16,823 nt of DNA, taken from assembly GCA_943326315.2 (NCBI GenBank), contig CALPSU020000015.1, positions 1-16,823 on the forward strand. Direction: 5' to 3'. Source of the DNA: Chryseobacterium gleum (lineage in GTDB: Bacteria; Bacteroidota; Bacteroidia; Flavobacteriales_D; Crocinitomicaceae). Below the pieces are notes generated by a model. That model was not told where the DNA came from. It did no database searches and worked only from the letters and a program-made list of their open reading frames with translations. Both the position numbers and the translations under genes were made by a program. Positions 8,017 to 15,721 of the stretch are shown here, piece by piece; position 1 is the stretch's first letter; each line of letters starts with the position of its first letter.

Positions 8017-8847
8017 TTAAAAACAAAAAGATAACCCAGTTTCAAAATTAATTAAATTTCTATTTTCTTTCAATTTAATCATATTTCTCATGTTTTCTTG
8101 CGACAAAATACTGTTTGAAGAATTTGAATAAATAAAATATGAAGGGACAAAATTAAATGTATACCTAAATCCAAAATGGAAAAGAAGACTTTCACTAATG
8201 GGGATTCGCATTGTTAATTTATACATGAGTGAATATCCTTTTATAGATTTATCCGAAAAGTTATAATAATTATATTTTGAAACTTTATTATTGGAAGTGA
8301 TATTACCTAAATCATCCGTTTGATCAAATGTTCCTATATATTCTTTTGATAAGGTTTTATAGTAATTGAATCCAACCCCAAATTGATTAGAAATACCAAG
8401 TGGTAAAAGTGCATCATTATTAGCAAATTCTATTTTAGGCATAATTGTAAACGAACGAATATCTAACATTTCAGAATATAAATTAGAATATTTTGTTATG
8501 CTATTTTGAGAGAAAATAGAAGTAGAATTAAGATTGGGAACAACCGAAAAATAACTTAATCCAGATTCAATATAAAATCCAAAATTCTTTTCAATTATTC
8601 GCCCCAAACTAAATCTATATCCTAAATTAATTTTGGGTTTACCAGAAACTAACGTTCCATTTTCATTTAAAAAAGCTCCTGTTTCAATCTGACCTAAATT
8701 AGATATTCTATAATTATAGAGCAATGGGTTTTGAAAAGTAACACCAAACTCAACGATGTTTTTTTTGCCAAAAAAACCTTTAGATTGTGAAAAAAGTGAA
8801 AATGCGATAAAAAAATAAAAAAGGAAGAATAATGTAAATGACTTCAT
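8017..8847 (-). CDS. Outer-membrane beta-barrel protein, function unknown
   Basis: A 276-residue exported protein. The signal peptide (about 1-20) ends SLFS|QSKG. The mature part is a run of alternating aromatic and polar beta strands (for example NLGYRFSLGR, FGFYIESGLSYFSV, YKLTMRIPI, LLFHFGFRYTFNF) and ends in Phe (ETGLSFCF), the usual last residue recognised by the BAM machinery. This fits a small 8-12-strand barrel of the Bacteroidota porin-like type, but I cannot name the family or a ligand. It is the last gene of a four-gene minus-strand run and starts 24 nt after the M48 protease gene; the tight spacing suggests joint expression and perhaps a shared envelope role. ATG at 8845-8847 is the natural start since the signal peptide begins there. 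Confidence 0.75.
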   Translation of the reverse strand: MKSFTLFFLFYFFIAFSLFSQSKGFFGKKNIVEFGVTFQNPLLYNYRISNLGQIETGAFLNENGTLVSGKPKINLGYRFSLGRIIEKNFGFYIESGLSYFSVVPNLNSTSIFSQNSITKYSNLYSEMLDIRSFTIMPKIEFANNDALLPLGISNQFGVGFNYYKTLSKEYIGTFDQTDDLGNITSNNKVSKYNYYNFSDKSIKGYSLMYKLTMRIPISESLLFHFGFRYTFNFVPSYFIYSNSSNSILSQENMRNMIKLKENRNLINFETGLSFCF

Positions 8848-8871
8848 AATGAATAAGTTAAATTGAATATT

Positions 8872-11076
8872 TTAATTCATTTTCAAATTTTGAAAAATGT
8901 CGTACATTCTTGCTTTTAAAGTTAATTTATTGATCGGCTCATTAAAATAATATGAAAATCCTTTTTCAATTATCGCTTTTTTACTATTCAATAAAACTAA
9001 ATTTAATTGAGTCTGATTCCCTTTCATAAAAGGAATTGGAATATATCCTAAAAGTGCCGGTGGATAAAAAATAAACCAAATTGCGCCTAAAGAAAAATGG
9101 GGTCTATATGTATGTTCAACAATTGTAAAAATAATATTAGAAGTTCCATAATTTGATTCAATTTCCCTTAAATAATAATAATCAACAGGAAATACATCAA
9201 CCTTATCATTGTGAGAGGTTTGCATCAAGAAATTTGTCAATACACTTCTTTCATTAAAACCTATTGTACCTATAGTATTCAATTTTTCACTGTTAATATT
9301 ATACACTGATATTCCTAAATCCGAAGCTACAGAATTTATAGCCTCTGTATATTTAATTTCTAGTTTATCAGAAGACTCGTAATCAATTTTACCTTTTTTA
9401 TAACTTATTGCACTAGGCTCTACCAAAATAAATTCTTTTAGAATTATCCCATTATCATTTGATTTTTTTTCTAAATCAAATTTTCTTCTTTCAGAATTAG
9501 TCATGTTTTCATATTCTTCATTTTCTATTTCTAGCTTATGAATACTATCTTTAATTTGAGAATAAAGATTAACAAATTCTTTATTTTTCACCAAATCATT
9601 TAATCCGTAATAATAAAATTTAGACGAATCGAAAACCAACGGATCATTATTACCTTTCTTGTTTTTAATTTTATCATACTTACTAATTTTGTTATCTGAT
9701 TGAAATACAATACTATCTTTGATCTGAGGTAATAAAACATTTTTAGACGCTTTTTCAAACGAAATTTCAGAATATTTATTTAAATCAAACTTTTGAGAGT
9801 TTGAAATTAATTTGACCATTCTATCCCAAATTGCATTAATTTCATCATCTCCATTCATTTCTAATTTTATATTCTGAATTTCTCTTAGAGCCAACGTTAA
9901 AGTAGCTTCATTTTTTAATTGCTTTATAAAGAAATGAATTGCAGCAATTTCACCCTCAAAATCAGAATTCTTATCTACAGTTTCGTCAATACTTCCCGCT
10001 GCCTTATATTGTGCAAAACCTAACCAACAATGCGCTTTCATTCTTTTTAAAAAAAAAGATTTAGGATACTCATTTTCCAATAAAAATATTGAATAGATTG
10101 CATCCGCGTACTGTGCTTCTAATATATTTGTCCTAATACTTTCAAATCTAGAAAGATCTCTGATATATTTAAATCTTGCTTCTCCAAAAAAATAAGATTT
10201 ACTACCCCAATTAGAATATTTAATAATTTCTTTTTCAACTTCAGATTTTCTATTTTTTATATTCGGATGTGAGCTATTACTATCATCATAATCTTCTATA
10301 GCTTTGATTTCAAATTTTTTATTAGGAAATAAATTTTCAGGAATATACATTAATGAATTATTAAAATAATTCTTGGGAAATTCAACTTCATCAAAAGGCA
10401 AATAAGAATACATTAATACATCAAAAGTTGAGGATAATTCATCTTTACTATAACCCGCTAAATAATATAATTCTATCCCTAATTTATCTGCAGAAGTTTC
10501 TTTATCTTTTGAATAAATACTTAATTGTCTTATTCCTTCCTTATGATGATTTTTTTGATTTTTATATTCAAAGGATTCTACAACATGATGTTCTGTATAA
10601 TGAGATATTTCGTGCGCTAAAATAAAAGCCAATTGAGCTTCATTTGATAATTGAGAAATTAATCCAGTTGTAACAAAAACAATTCCTTGATCTGTAGACA
10701 AAGCATTTACTTCATTGGATTTAATGGTGTAGAAACGAAGACTGTTTTTAAGATTTGGGTATTTTGATGATAATAATTTTTTAGAAATATCATTAACATA
10801 ATTAGAAATTTCATCACCATAAATAACCATACCTGAATGTAAAAGTTGGTCAATTCCATAGTAAATACCTTCTAAAAAAACTTTTTCTTGTGATTTAGAT
10901 AAGTTATTGTTTCCTTTTCCTGATTGTTCTTTAATTTTTTCAGATGTCAAGAAAGAAAAATCTTTAGGCATGTCTCCTTGAGATTTTAGAGTCTTATAAT
11001 TATTAAAATCTTGTTGACAAAATATATCAAATACAAAATAACAAAAGAAGAAAAAAATTAGAAAACTCTTAATCAT
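8872..11076 (-). CDS. Secreted M48 family zinc metalloprotease with long C-terminal region
   Basis: The frame extends to a TTG at 11097, but the ATG at 11074-11076 is the better start because a clean signal peptide (MIKSFLIFFFFCYFVFDIFC|QQ) begins there; this gives 734 residues. Numbered from that ATG, the protease domain (about 45-215) holds HEISH at 155-159 and the third zinc ligand E193 in ETSAD, followed by the Leu/Tyr-rich helix LGIELYYLAGY, all as in M48 (HtpX/Ste24/BepA-type) enzymes. So the active site looks intact. After about 220 comes a helical region (FLKRMKAHCWLGFAQYKAAG, about 340-365) resembling TPR repeats. The rest, about 430-734, is of unknown type: charged, then a hydrophobic patch (SLGAIWFIFYPPALLGYIPI). 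It is probably periplasmic or membrane-bound, and likely acts in envelope quality control as BepA does. Genes for nadE (39 nt) and a beta-barrel protein (24 nt) flank it on the same strand. Confidence 0.88.
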   Translation of the reverse strand: MIKSFLIFFFFCYFVFDIFCQQDFNNYKTLKSQGDMPKDFSFLTSEKIKEQSGKGNNNLSKSQEKVFLEGIYYGIDQLLHSGMVIYGDEISNYVNDISKKLLSSKYPNLKNSLRFYTIKSNEVNALSTDQGIVFVTTGLISQLSNEAQLAFILAHEISHYTEHHVVESFEYKNQKNHHKEGIRQLSIYSKDKETSADKLGIELYYLAGYSKDELSSTFDVLMYSYLPFDEVEFPKNYFNNSLMYIPENLFPNKKFEIKAIEDYDDSNSSHPNIKNRKSEVEKEIIKYSNWGSKSYFFGEARFKYIRDLSRFESIRTNILEAQYADAIYSIFLLENEYPKSFFLKRMKAHCWLGFAQYKAAGSIDETVDKNSDFEGEIAAIHFFIKQLKNEATLTLALREIQNIKLEMNGDDEINAIWDRMVKLISNSQKFDLNKYSEISFEKASKNVLLPQIKDSIVFQSDNKISKYDKIKNKKGNNDPLVFDSSKFYYYGLNDLVKNKEFVNLYSQIKDSIHKLEIENEEYENMTNSERRKFDLEKKSNDNGIILKEFILVEPSAISYKKGKIDYESSDKLEIKYTEAINSVASDLGISVYNINSEKLNTIGTIGFNERSVLTNFLMQTSHNDKVDVFPVDYYYLREIESNYGTSNIIFTIVEHTYRPHFSLGAIWFIFYPPALLGYIPIPFMKGNQTQLNLVLLNSKKAIIEKGFSYYFNEPINKLTLKARMYDIFQNLKMN

Positions 11077-11115
11077 AGATTCAATTGTTAGTTTCAAAAT
11101 TTAGTAATATATATA

Positions 11116-11886
11116 TTATAATTCTGATGGGATTTTACAAACTGGTATTGGATTCATTTTATGCTGATTTAACTTGTTCAATTTAGTATAAATTGATAAA
11201 ACTTCCAATTCTCTTTCTGAAAGATTTGATAAATCACCATTATAAACCATAGCCCATTCTAACTCAGAATAACTAGCGCCAATTTGATCTTCATCGCTCC
11301 TTCCATCTTCAAATAATCCGTCAGTAGGTTTTGCTATAATAATAGAATTAATAACCCCTAAATGTATAGCTAGCTCCCATACTTGAGTTTTAGTTAGATC
11401 AGCAATAGGACTAATATCAACACCGCCATCACCATATTTAGTGTAAAAACCTACACCAAAGTCTTCAATTTTATTACCAGTTCCAACAACTAAACAATTA
11501 TTTGCTTGACCAAAAGCATATAATGTCATCATTCTTAATCTGGATCTTGAATTAGCCATTACTAAATTATTACTTGAAACATAATCTGGTAAATCACTTT
11601 CGAATTGATTAAAAGATGTTGTTAAATTAATTTCAATTGATTCTACATTTGAAAATTTAGATTTTAAATCTAAAATATGATTCTTTGCTCTTTCGAATTC
11701 TGAAGTAGTTTGTTTAATAGGCATACTTACTAAAATCACTCTTTTATTTGTTAAAGCACAAAGAGTAGAAGTTAGTGCAGAATCTATTCCACCAGAAATT
11801 CCTATAACAAAACCCGAAATACCTGAGTTTTCAGAATACGTTGAAAGCCAAGTTGAAATATATTTAGATAATTTAGTTAAATCCAA
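11116..11886 (-). CDS. nadE: NAD synthetase, ammonia-dependent
   Basis: A 256-residue cytoplasmic enzyme that makes NAD from deamido-NAD, ATP and ammonia, the last step of NAD synthesis. It has the PP-loop SGGIDS at 31-36, an N-x-x-x-R-L-R-M stretch (NSRSRLRM, 111-118), GTGNKIEDFGVG from 135 with KYGDGGVD (150-157), and the DEDQIGASY segment (198-206). No glutaminase domain precedes it, so it is the short NH3-using form, and the length is normal. The start looks like TTG at 11884-11886: upstream in-frame codons reach a stop at 11917-11919 with no ATG or GTG, and the next Met (about 55) would cut off the PP-loop. It is the second gene of the minus-strand run, 10 nt after the beta-barrel gene and 39 nt before the M48 gene. 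nadE near gldB is, as I recall, a recurring neighbourhood in flavobacteria. Confidence 0.92.
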   Translation of the reverse strand: MDLTKLSKYISTWLSTYSENSGISGFVIGISGGIDSALTSTLCALTNKRVILVSMPIKQTTSEFERAKNHILDLKSKFSNVESIEINLTTSFNQFESDLPDYVSSNNLVMANSRSRLRMMTLYAFGQANNCLVVGTGNKIEDFGVGFYTKYGDGGVDISPIADLTKTQVWELAIHLGVINSIIIAKPTDGLFEDGRSDEDQIGASYSELEWAMVYNGDLSNLSERELEVLSIYTKLNKLNQHKMNPIPVCKIPSEL

Positions 11887-11896
11887 AACGAAAAAT

Positions 11897-12727
11897 TTAA
11901 AATAAAATTGAAACTTTTAATAATAGTTGATTCTGTTTAGCGGGTAATGAATTATAAATCAATGCACTAGTATTGTGATTGGTAATTATAGATAAATTTT
12001 TATCATCATCTCCAATTAATGCCGTTCCCCTACTAATATTTAAGAAACCATAATAAAAACCTAATTCAAAAACTAGGCTTGTTGTTCCTATGAAATTCCA
12101 TTCAGTACCTCCTGAAATTCCTATAAAACTTTTAAATAATGACAAATCACGATGGGAAGTTTTCATATTTTCATTTTTAACAGGTATTGGAAGTAAATCA
12201 TTATCATAGCTAAAACCACTATCATTAATAGTATTACTTAATAAAATACTATTACGTAACCCAAATTTCCCAAAATAACGAATGAAACCAATATAATCCG
12301 TTCTAAAAAGAAGCATCGTTGGTATCGTTAAATAAATAGGTTTTTCATTTCTTGAATTCAATTTATAAACTTTTCCTTCTGTTAAAGAAAAAATATTTGT
12401 TGTGTTAGAATACTGCGATTTTGTTAAAATTTCAGTATCGTTATAAACATAATATAAACTAGAATCCGTTTTCAATTTAATTGTTTCAAAATCAAATTCT
12501 ACACCTGAAGAAAATCCAATATTTGAAGTGTAATTATAATTAATGTTCATCCCAATAGAAAAATCAGTTCCAACACCATTTCTAGAAATATATTTTGTAG
12601 TCGGATTAGTGAAATTTAATCCAAATCCTGTTATTATACCAGCTTGAATTTTTTTATTAGCAGCTTTTTGACAAAAAGAGGTAAAAGCAAATCCTATAAA
12701 AACAATTATAAATAGATTCTTTTTCAT
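11897..12727 (-). CDS. Outer-membrane beta-barrel protein (PF13568-like)
   Basis: A 276-residue exported protein with signal peptide MKKNLFIIVFIGFAFTSFC|QKA. The rest is beta-barrel-like: GIITGFGLNFTNP near the mature start, FSIGMNINYNYTSNIGFSSGVEFDFE, IRYFGKFGLRNSILL, ELGFYYGF, and a Phe C-terminus (KVSILF). The pattern resembles the outer-membrane beta-barrel family of PorT/porin-like proteins in the phylum; whether it is a true PorT (a T9SS component) cannot be decided by eye, though T9SS genes stand on both sides. It opens the minus-strand run: nadE follows after 10 nt. Its start faces gldB across a 94-nt intergenic region which must hold both promoters. ATG at 12725-12727 is chosen because the signal peptide starts there. 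Confidence 0.78.
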   Translation of the reverse strand: MKKNLFIIVFIGFAFTSFCQKAANKKIQAGIITGFGLNFTNPTTKYISRNGVGTDFSIGMNINYNYTSNIGFSSGVEFDFETIKLKTDSSLYYVYNDTEILTKSQYSNTTNIFSLTEGKVYKLNSRNEKPIYLTIPTMLLFRTDYIGFIRYFGKFGLRNSILLSNTINDSGFSYDNDLLPIPVKNENMKTSHRDLSLFKSFIGISGGTEWNFIGTTSLVFELGFYYGFLNISRGTALIGDDDKNLSIITNHNTSALIYNSLPAKQNQLLLKVSILF

Positions 12728-12781
12728 TATAATATTTTTTTTTCAATATGAATCTTGAGGATTCAACTTAATGTAATTGAC

Positions 12782-12799
12782 TACTTTTGATTACTTTTG
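12782..12799 (+). promoter_or_regulatory. Two tandem -7-type boxes ahead of gldB
   Basis: TACTTTTG occurs twice (12782-12789 and 12792-12799), each an exact match to TAnnTTTG, with 10-bp spacing; the repeated unit is TACTTTTGAT. A related TTGACTAC lies just before (from 12777). The second box is 22 nt before the gldB ATG. TTG triplets at 12755-12757 and 12777-12779 are candidate -33 parts, but neither has ideal spacing (24 nt from the first to the first box, 12 nt from the second to the second box). Either two start sites or a repeat bound by a regulator is possible. Confidence 0.5.
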
Positions 12800-12821
12800 A
12801 TTACAATATTAAATAATAATA

Positions 12822-13832
12822 ATGACTCTAAAAAACATTTTACTTATTAGCATTTTAATGATCGTAACAATTTCATGTTCTACTGATCCTTTAAATATAA
12901 ATACCAATGAAATAAATGTTAATACAAAGTTCGTAAACCTTGATTCTATACTCGTAAATTCTGATAAAATCACATTAATACAAAATCACCATGATCTTAA
13001 ATCAAAGATAACCGACATTTATTCATATCAACTTGGTTACTGTCTTCAAATAGGAGAAATATCTGACACTGCATTTTCAAATAGTATCTCACAGTTCACA
13101 CATGACAAAGCAATACAAAAAATTGAAAAAAGAATTTATGAAAAATTTAAAAACTTAAATGCCTATAAAAATAATATTATTGAAGGATTAAAACATTTGA
13201 AATTCCACTTTCCAAATGGTAAAATCCCTGAAAACATAGTGTTTATGAATTCCCTATTTCAATCAAATGCGTTTTGTACAGAAAAAGAAATTGGAATTGG
13301 TCTTGAAAGATATTTAGGAAAAAATACAGATGTTATAAAAGAATTACCTTCAGAACCTTTTTATGATTGGATCAAAGAAAGTATGAATAATGAATATTTA
13401 GAACGAGATGCCTTATGTTCCTGGATAATGACTCATTACATTAATGAAGTTGAAGGTAATTTAGCCGAGGATATAATAAAATGGGGGAAAATATTATATC
13501 TGACAGAGGCATCCTTTCCAACAATGGAAAAAAATATTATAATTCGATATTCAAAACAAGATTATGATTGGGCAACAAAAAATGAACCTTCTTTTTGGAA
13601 ATATTTAGTAGATGAAAAATTACTATTTAAAATAAATGATTTAGATAAATCAAATTTATTAAACGAAGCACCATTTACGATTGGTCTTCCTGACAAGAGT
13701 CCAGATCGATTCGGTCAATTTTTAGGATGGAAAATAGTAAAACATTACATGAATATTAAAAAAATAAGCTTAAAAGAATTAGTAAAAACACCCTATAACA
13801 CAATATTACAAGAATACGAAATAGAAGAATAA
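12822..13832 (+). CDS. gldB: GldB, gliding motility lipoprotein
   Basis: A 336-residue lipoprotein with signal peptide and lipobox ending at Cys19 (TISCSTD). The C-terminal half has the GldB signature segments: EIGIGLERYLGKN, ALCSWIMTHYI, KWGKILYLTEASFP, and near the end NEAPFTIGLPDKSPDRFGQFLGWKIV. GldB is required for gliding in F. johnsoniae; its biochemical role is not settled, and it is placed in the cell envelope. It starts divergently from the beta-barrel/nadE run and is followed after 6 nt by gldC, so the two are one unit as in F. johnsoniae. ATG at 12822 follows the tandem promoter-like boxes after a short AT-rich leader without Shine-Dalgarno. The motifs and gldC beside it make the call safe. 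Confidence 0.95.
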   Translation: MTLKNILLISILMIVTISCSTDPLNINTNEINVNTKFVNLDSILVNSDKITLIQNHHDLKSKITDIYSYQLGYCLQIGEISDTAFSNSISQFTHDKAIQKIEKRIYEKFKNLNAYKNNIIEGLKHLKFHFPNGKIPENIVFMNSLFQSNAFCTEKEIGIGLERYLGKNTDVIKELPSEPFYDWIKESMNNEYLERDALCSWIMTHYINEVEGNLAEDIIKWGKILYLTEASFPTMEKNIIIRYSKQDYDWATKNEPSFWKYLVDEKLLFKINDLDKSNLLNEAPFTIGLPDKSPDRFGQFLGWKIVKHYMNIKKISLKELVKTPYNTILQEYEIEE

Positions 13833-13838
13833 AATATT

Positions 13839-14189
13839 ATGGAAGATAAAATTATAAAAACATCAGAAATATCAATCAAAGTTGGATTGAATGAAAATAA
13901 CTTGCCAATTGGTATGAAATGGACAGCTACAGATGGAGATGTGCAAAATGCTGATGCTAAAGCAATGCTTCTATCATTGTGGGATTCTAAAGATAATAAC
14001 ACGATGAAAATCGATTTATGGACAAAAGATATGACTGTAGATGAAATGAAACAATTTTTTCATCAAACATTATTAACCATGGCAGATTCTTTCGAAAAAG
14101 CAACCGGAGAATCAAATATATGTGAAGATTTAAGAGATTATTGTTATCACTTCGCAGATAAAATGAATATCCTTCCAGAAGAGAACTAA
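13839..14189 (+). CDS. gldC: GldC, gliding motility-associated protein
   Basis: A 116-residue protein without signal peptide or membrane segment, so probably cytoplasmic. It matches GldC through SEISIKVGLNENNLPIGMKW near the start, ADAKAMLLSLWDSKDNNTMKIDLWTKDM in the middle, and the all-helical tail with LRDYCYHFADKM. It is acidic overall. In F. johnsoniae gldC is not essential for gliding but improves it; the molecular activity is unknown. It starts 6 nt after gldB and ends 6 nt before the DUF2797 gene, so translation of the three is likely linked. Length is normal for the family. Confidence 0.93.
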   Translation: MEDKIIKTSEISIKVGLNENNLPIGMKWTATDGDVQNADAKAMLLSLWDSKDNNTMKIDLWTKDMTVDEMKQFFHQTLLTMADSFEKATGESNICEDLRDYCYHFADKMNILPEEN

Positions 14190-14195
14190 TTATTC

Positions 14196-14981
14196 ATGAA
14201 AAAAGGAATTAAAAAAATGACTGTTCACTTAGAACAGATCGTTCAATATACTTTTGAATCAGAAATTAAAATTTTGATGAATAATTATATTGGAAAACAT
14301 CTAAAATTAGAATGGAATGGAGACATATTTTGTCAATCATGCAGTAAAATAACCAAAAAATCATTTGGTGAAGGATTTTGTTATCCTTGTTTTATAAATG
14401 CTCCTGAAGCAACGGAATGTAATTTAAGACCTGAATTATGTAGAGCACATTTAGGAGAAGGTAGAGATGTAGAATGGGAAGAAAGGAATCATAATCAACC
14501 ACATATCGTATATCTTGCAGCATCAGACAAAGTAAAAGTAGGTGTTACAAGAATAACTCAAATTCCAACTAGATGGATTGATCAAGGCGCTACATCTGCA
14601 ATAAGATTAGCTGAAACACCAAATAGATATGAAGCTGGAAAATTGGAAGTTGCATTAAAAGAATTTTTTTCTGATAAAACTAACTGGCAAAGAATGCTTA
14701 AAAACGAGATAGACAGCACAATTGATCTAGTTGAAGAAAAATGGAAACTTCATGAACAACTCCCTTCTGATTTAATACAATTTTTTAGTGAAAATGATGA
14801 AATAATTACAATAAATTATCCTGTAATTAAATATCCTGAAAAAATAAAAAGTTTAAGTTTTGATAAAACTCCAATTATAGAAGGTACACTAGTAGGTATT
14901 AAGGGACAATATTTAATATTTGAAGAAGGAAAAGTAGTCAATTTAAGAAAACATACTGGATATTCAATTTCAGTTAACTAA
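14196..14981 (+). CDS. DUF2797 protein: zinc-ribbon plus GIY-YIG-like domain
   Basis: A 261-residue cytoplasmic protein of the DUF2797 family. A zinc-ribbon lies N-terminal (C46xxC49 and C62xxC65), followed by more possible metal ligands C75, C82 and H85. Then comes a stretch that resembles a GIY-YIG nuclease core: IVYLA (104-108), KVGVTR (114-119), an Arg in PTRWIDQGA (R126) and Glu in GKLEVALKE (E151). The C-terminal part ends with the family-typical GIKGQYLIFEEGKVVNLR. I therefore infer a nucleic-acid enzyme or remnant; activity is unproven. The first ATG (14196) fits family N-termini; ATG at 14217 has an AAAGGA before it and is an alternative. It sits 6 nt after gldC and 26 nt before trmB, so it may belong with RNA metabolism rather than gliding. 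Confidence 0.85.
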   Translation: MKKGIKKMTVHLEQIVQYTFESEIKILMNNYIGKHLKLEWNGDIFCQSCSKITKKSFGEGFCYPCFINAPEATECNLRPELCRAHLGEGRDVEWEERNHNQPHIVYLAASDKVKVGVTRITQIPTRWIDQGATSAIRLAETPNRYEAGKLEVALKEFFSDKTNWQRMLKNEIDSTIDLVEEKWKLHEQLPSDLIQFFSENDEIITINYPVIKYPEKIKSLSFDKTPIIEGTLVGIKGQYLIFEEGKVVNLRKHTGYSISVN

Positions 14982-15007
14982 ATGAAAAATAATTGCAGTA
15001 AAATAAT

Positions 15008-15670
15008 ATGGGGAAAGATAAATTAAGAAGATTTGCAGCAATCAAAGAATTTAAAAATTTCTTCGAACCTTTAATAGGTGAAGAATATTACATGAAAGGT
15101 AAATGGAAAAGTGACTATTTTAAAAATGAAAATCCAATTGTCCTTGAATTAGGATGTGGTAAAGGAGAATATACTGTTGGTTTAGCAAAACATTTCCCAA
15201 ATAAAAACTTTATAGGTTGTGATATAAAAGGATCAAGAATGTACATTGGAGCAACAGAAGCTTTAGAAAACAACATGACTAATGTTGCCTTTGTAAGAAC
15301 TAAGATTGATTTTATAACAGATTGTTTTATAGAAAATGAAATAGATGAAATATGGTTAACATTTTCAGATCCTCAACCAAAAAAACCAAATAAAAGATTA
15401 AGTTCAAAACCATTTATTGCAAGATATCGAAAATTTTTAAAACCTGATGGAATAATTCACATGAAAACCGATAGTGATTTACTTTTTGAATTCACAGAAG
15501 AAGAGATAAAAGAAAACTATAAACTACTTGAACTAACCTGGGATTTATATAATGAGTTACCAGAAAACTTAGATCAAATAACAAAAGATATTTTTCATAT
15601 AAAAACTCATTATGAAAAATTATTTACAAAAAAAGGAAGTATTATTAAATATTGTAAATTTAAATTATAA
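15008..15670 (+). CDS. trmB: tRNA (guanine-N7-)-methyltransferase
   Basis: A 220-residue class I SAM-dependent methyltransferase that methylates N7 of G46 in the variable loop of tRNAs. The SAM motif is VLELGCGKGEY (45-55), the acidic SAM-ribose end is CDIKGSR (71-77), and the catalytic/tRNA region reads TFSDPQPKKPNKR (118-130), followed by MKTDSD (152-157) and the C-terminal HYEKLFTKKGSIIKY. The PQPKK form is the Bacteroidota version of the PDPWxK motif of E. coli. Length is normal. It begins 26 nt after the DUF2797 gene without its own clear promoter, so it probably belongs to the gldB transcript. A terminator follows 4 nt after the stop. Confidence 0.94.
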   Translation: MGKDKLRRFAAIKEFKNFFEPLIGEEYYMKGKWKSDYFKNENPIVLELGCGKGEYTVGLAKHFPNKNFIGCDIKGSRMYIGATEALENNMTNVAFVRTKIDFITDCFIENEIDEIWLTFSDPQPKKPNKRLSSKPFIARYRKFLKPDGIIHMKTDSDLLFEFTEEEIKENYKLLELTWDLYNELPENLDQITKDIFHIKTHYEKLFTKKGSIIKYCKFKL

Positions 15671-15671
15671 T

Positions 15672-15706
15672 AAAAAAGCCGTCTCCAAAAATGAAGACGG
15701 CTTTAA
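15672..15706. terminator. Bidirectional terminator between trmB and the lipoprotein gene
   Basis: A 10-bp stem AAAGCCGTCT / AGACGGCTTT (15675-15684 with 15695-15704) encloses a 10-nt loop. Read on the minus strand it is followed by a run of six T's, so it is strong for the convergent lipoprotein gene that ends at 15722. Read on the plus strand only three T's follow, so it stops the trmB transcript less firmly. Confidence 0.85.
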
Positions 15707-15721
15707 ATAAATATGAAAATT

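Noticed and set aside
11077..11097. TTG start extending the M48 protease by 7 residues
   Set aside because: The ATG at 11076 begins a normal signal peptide; the extension adds polar residues before it.
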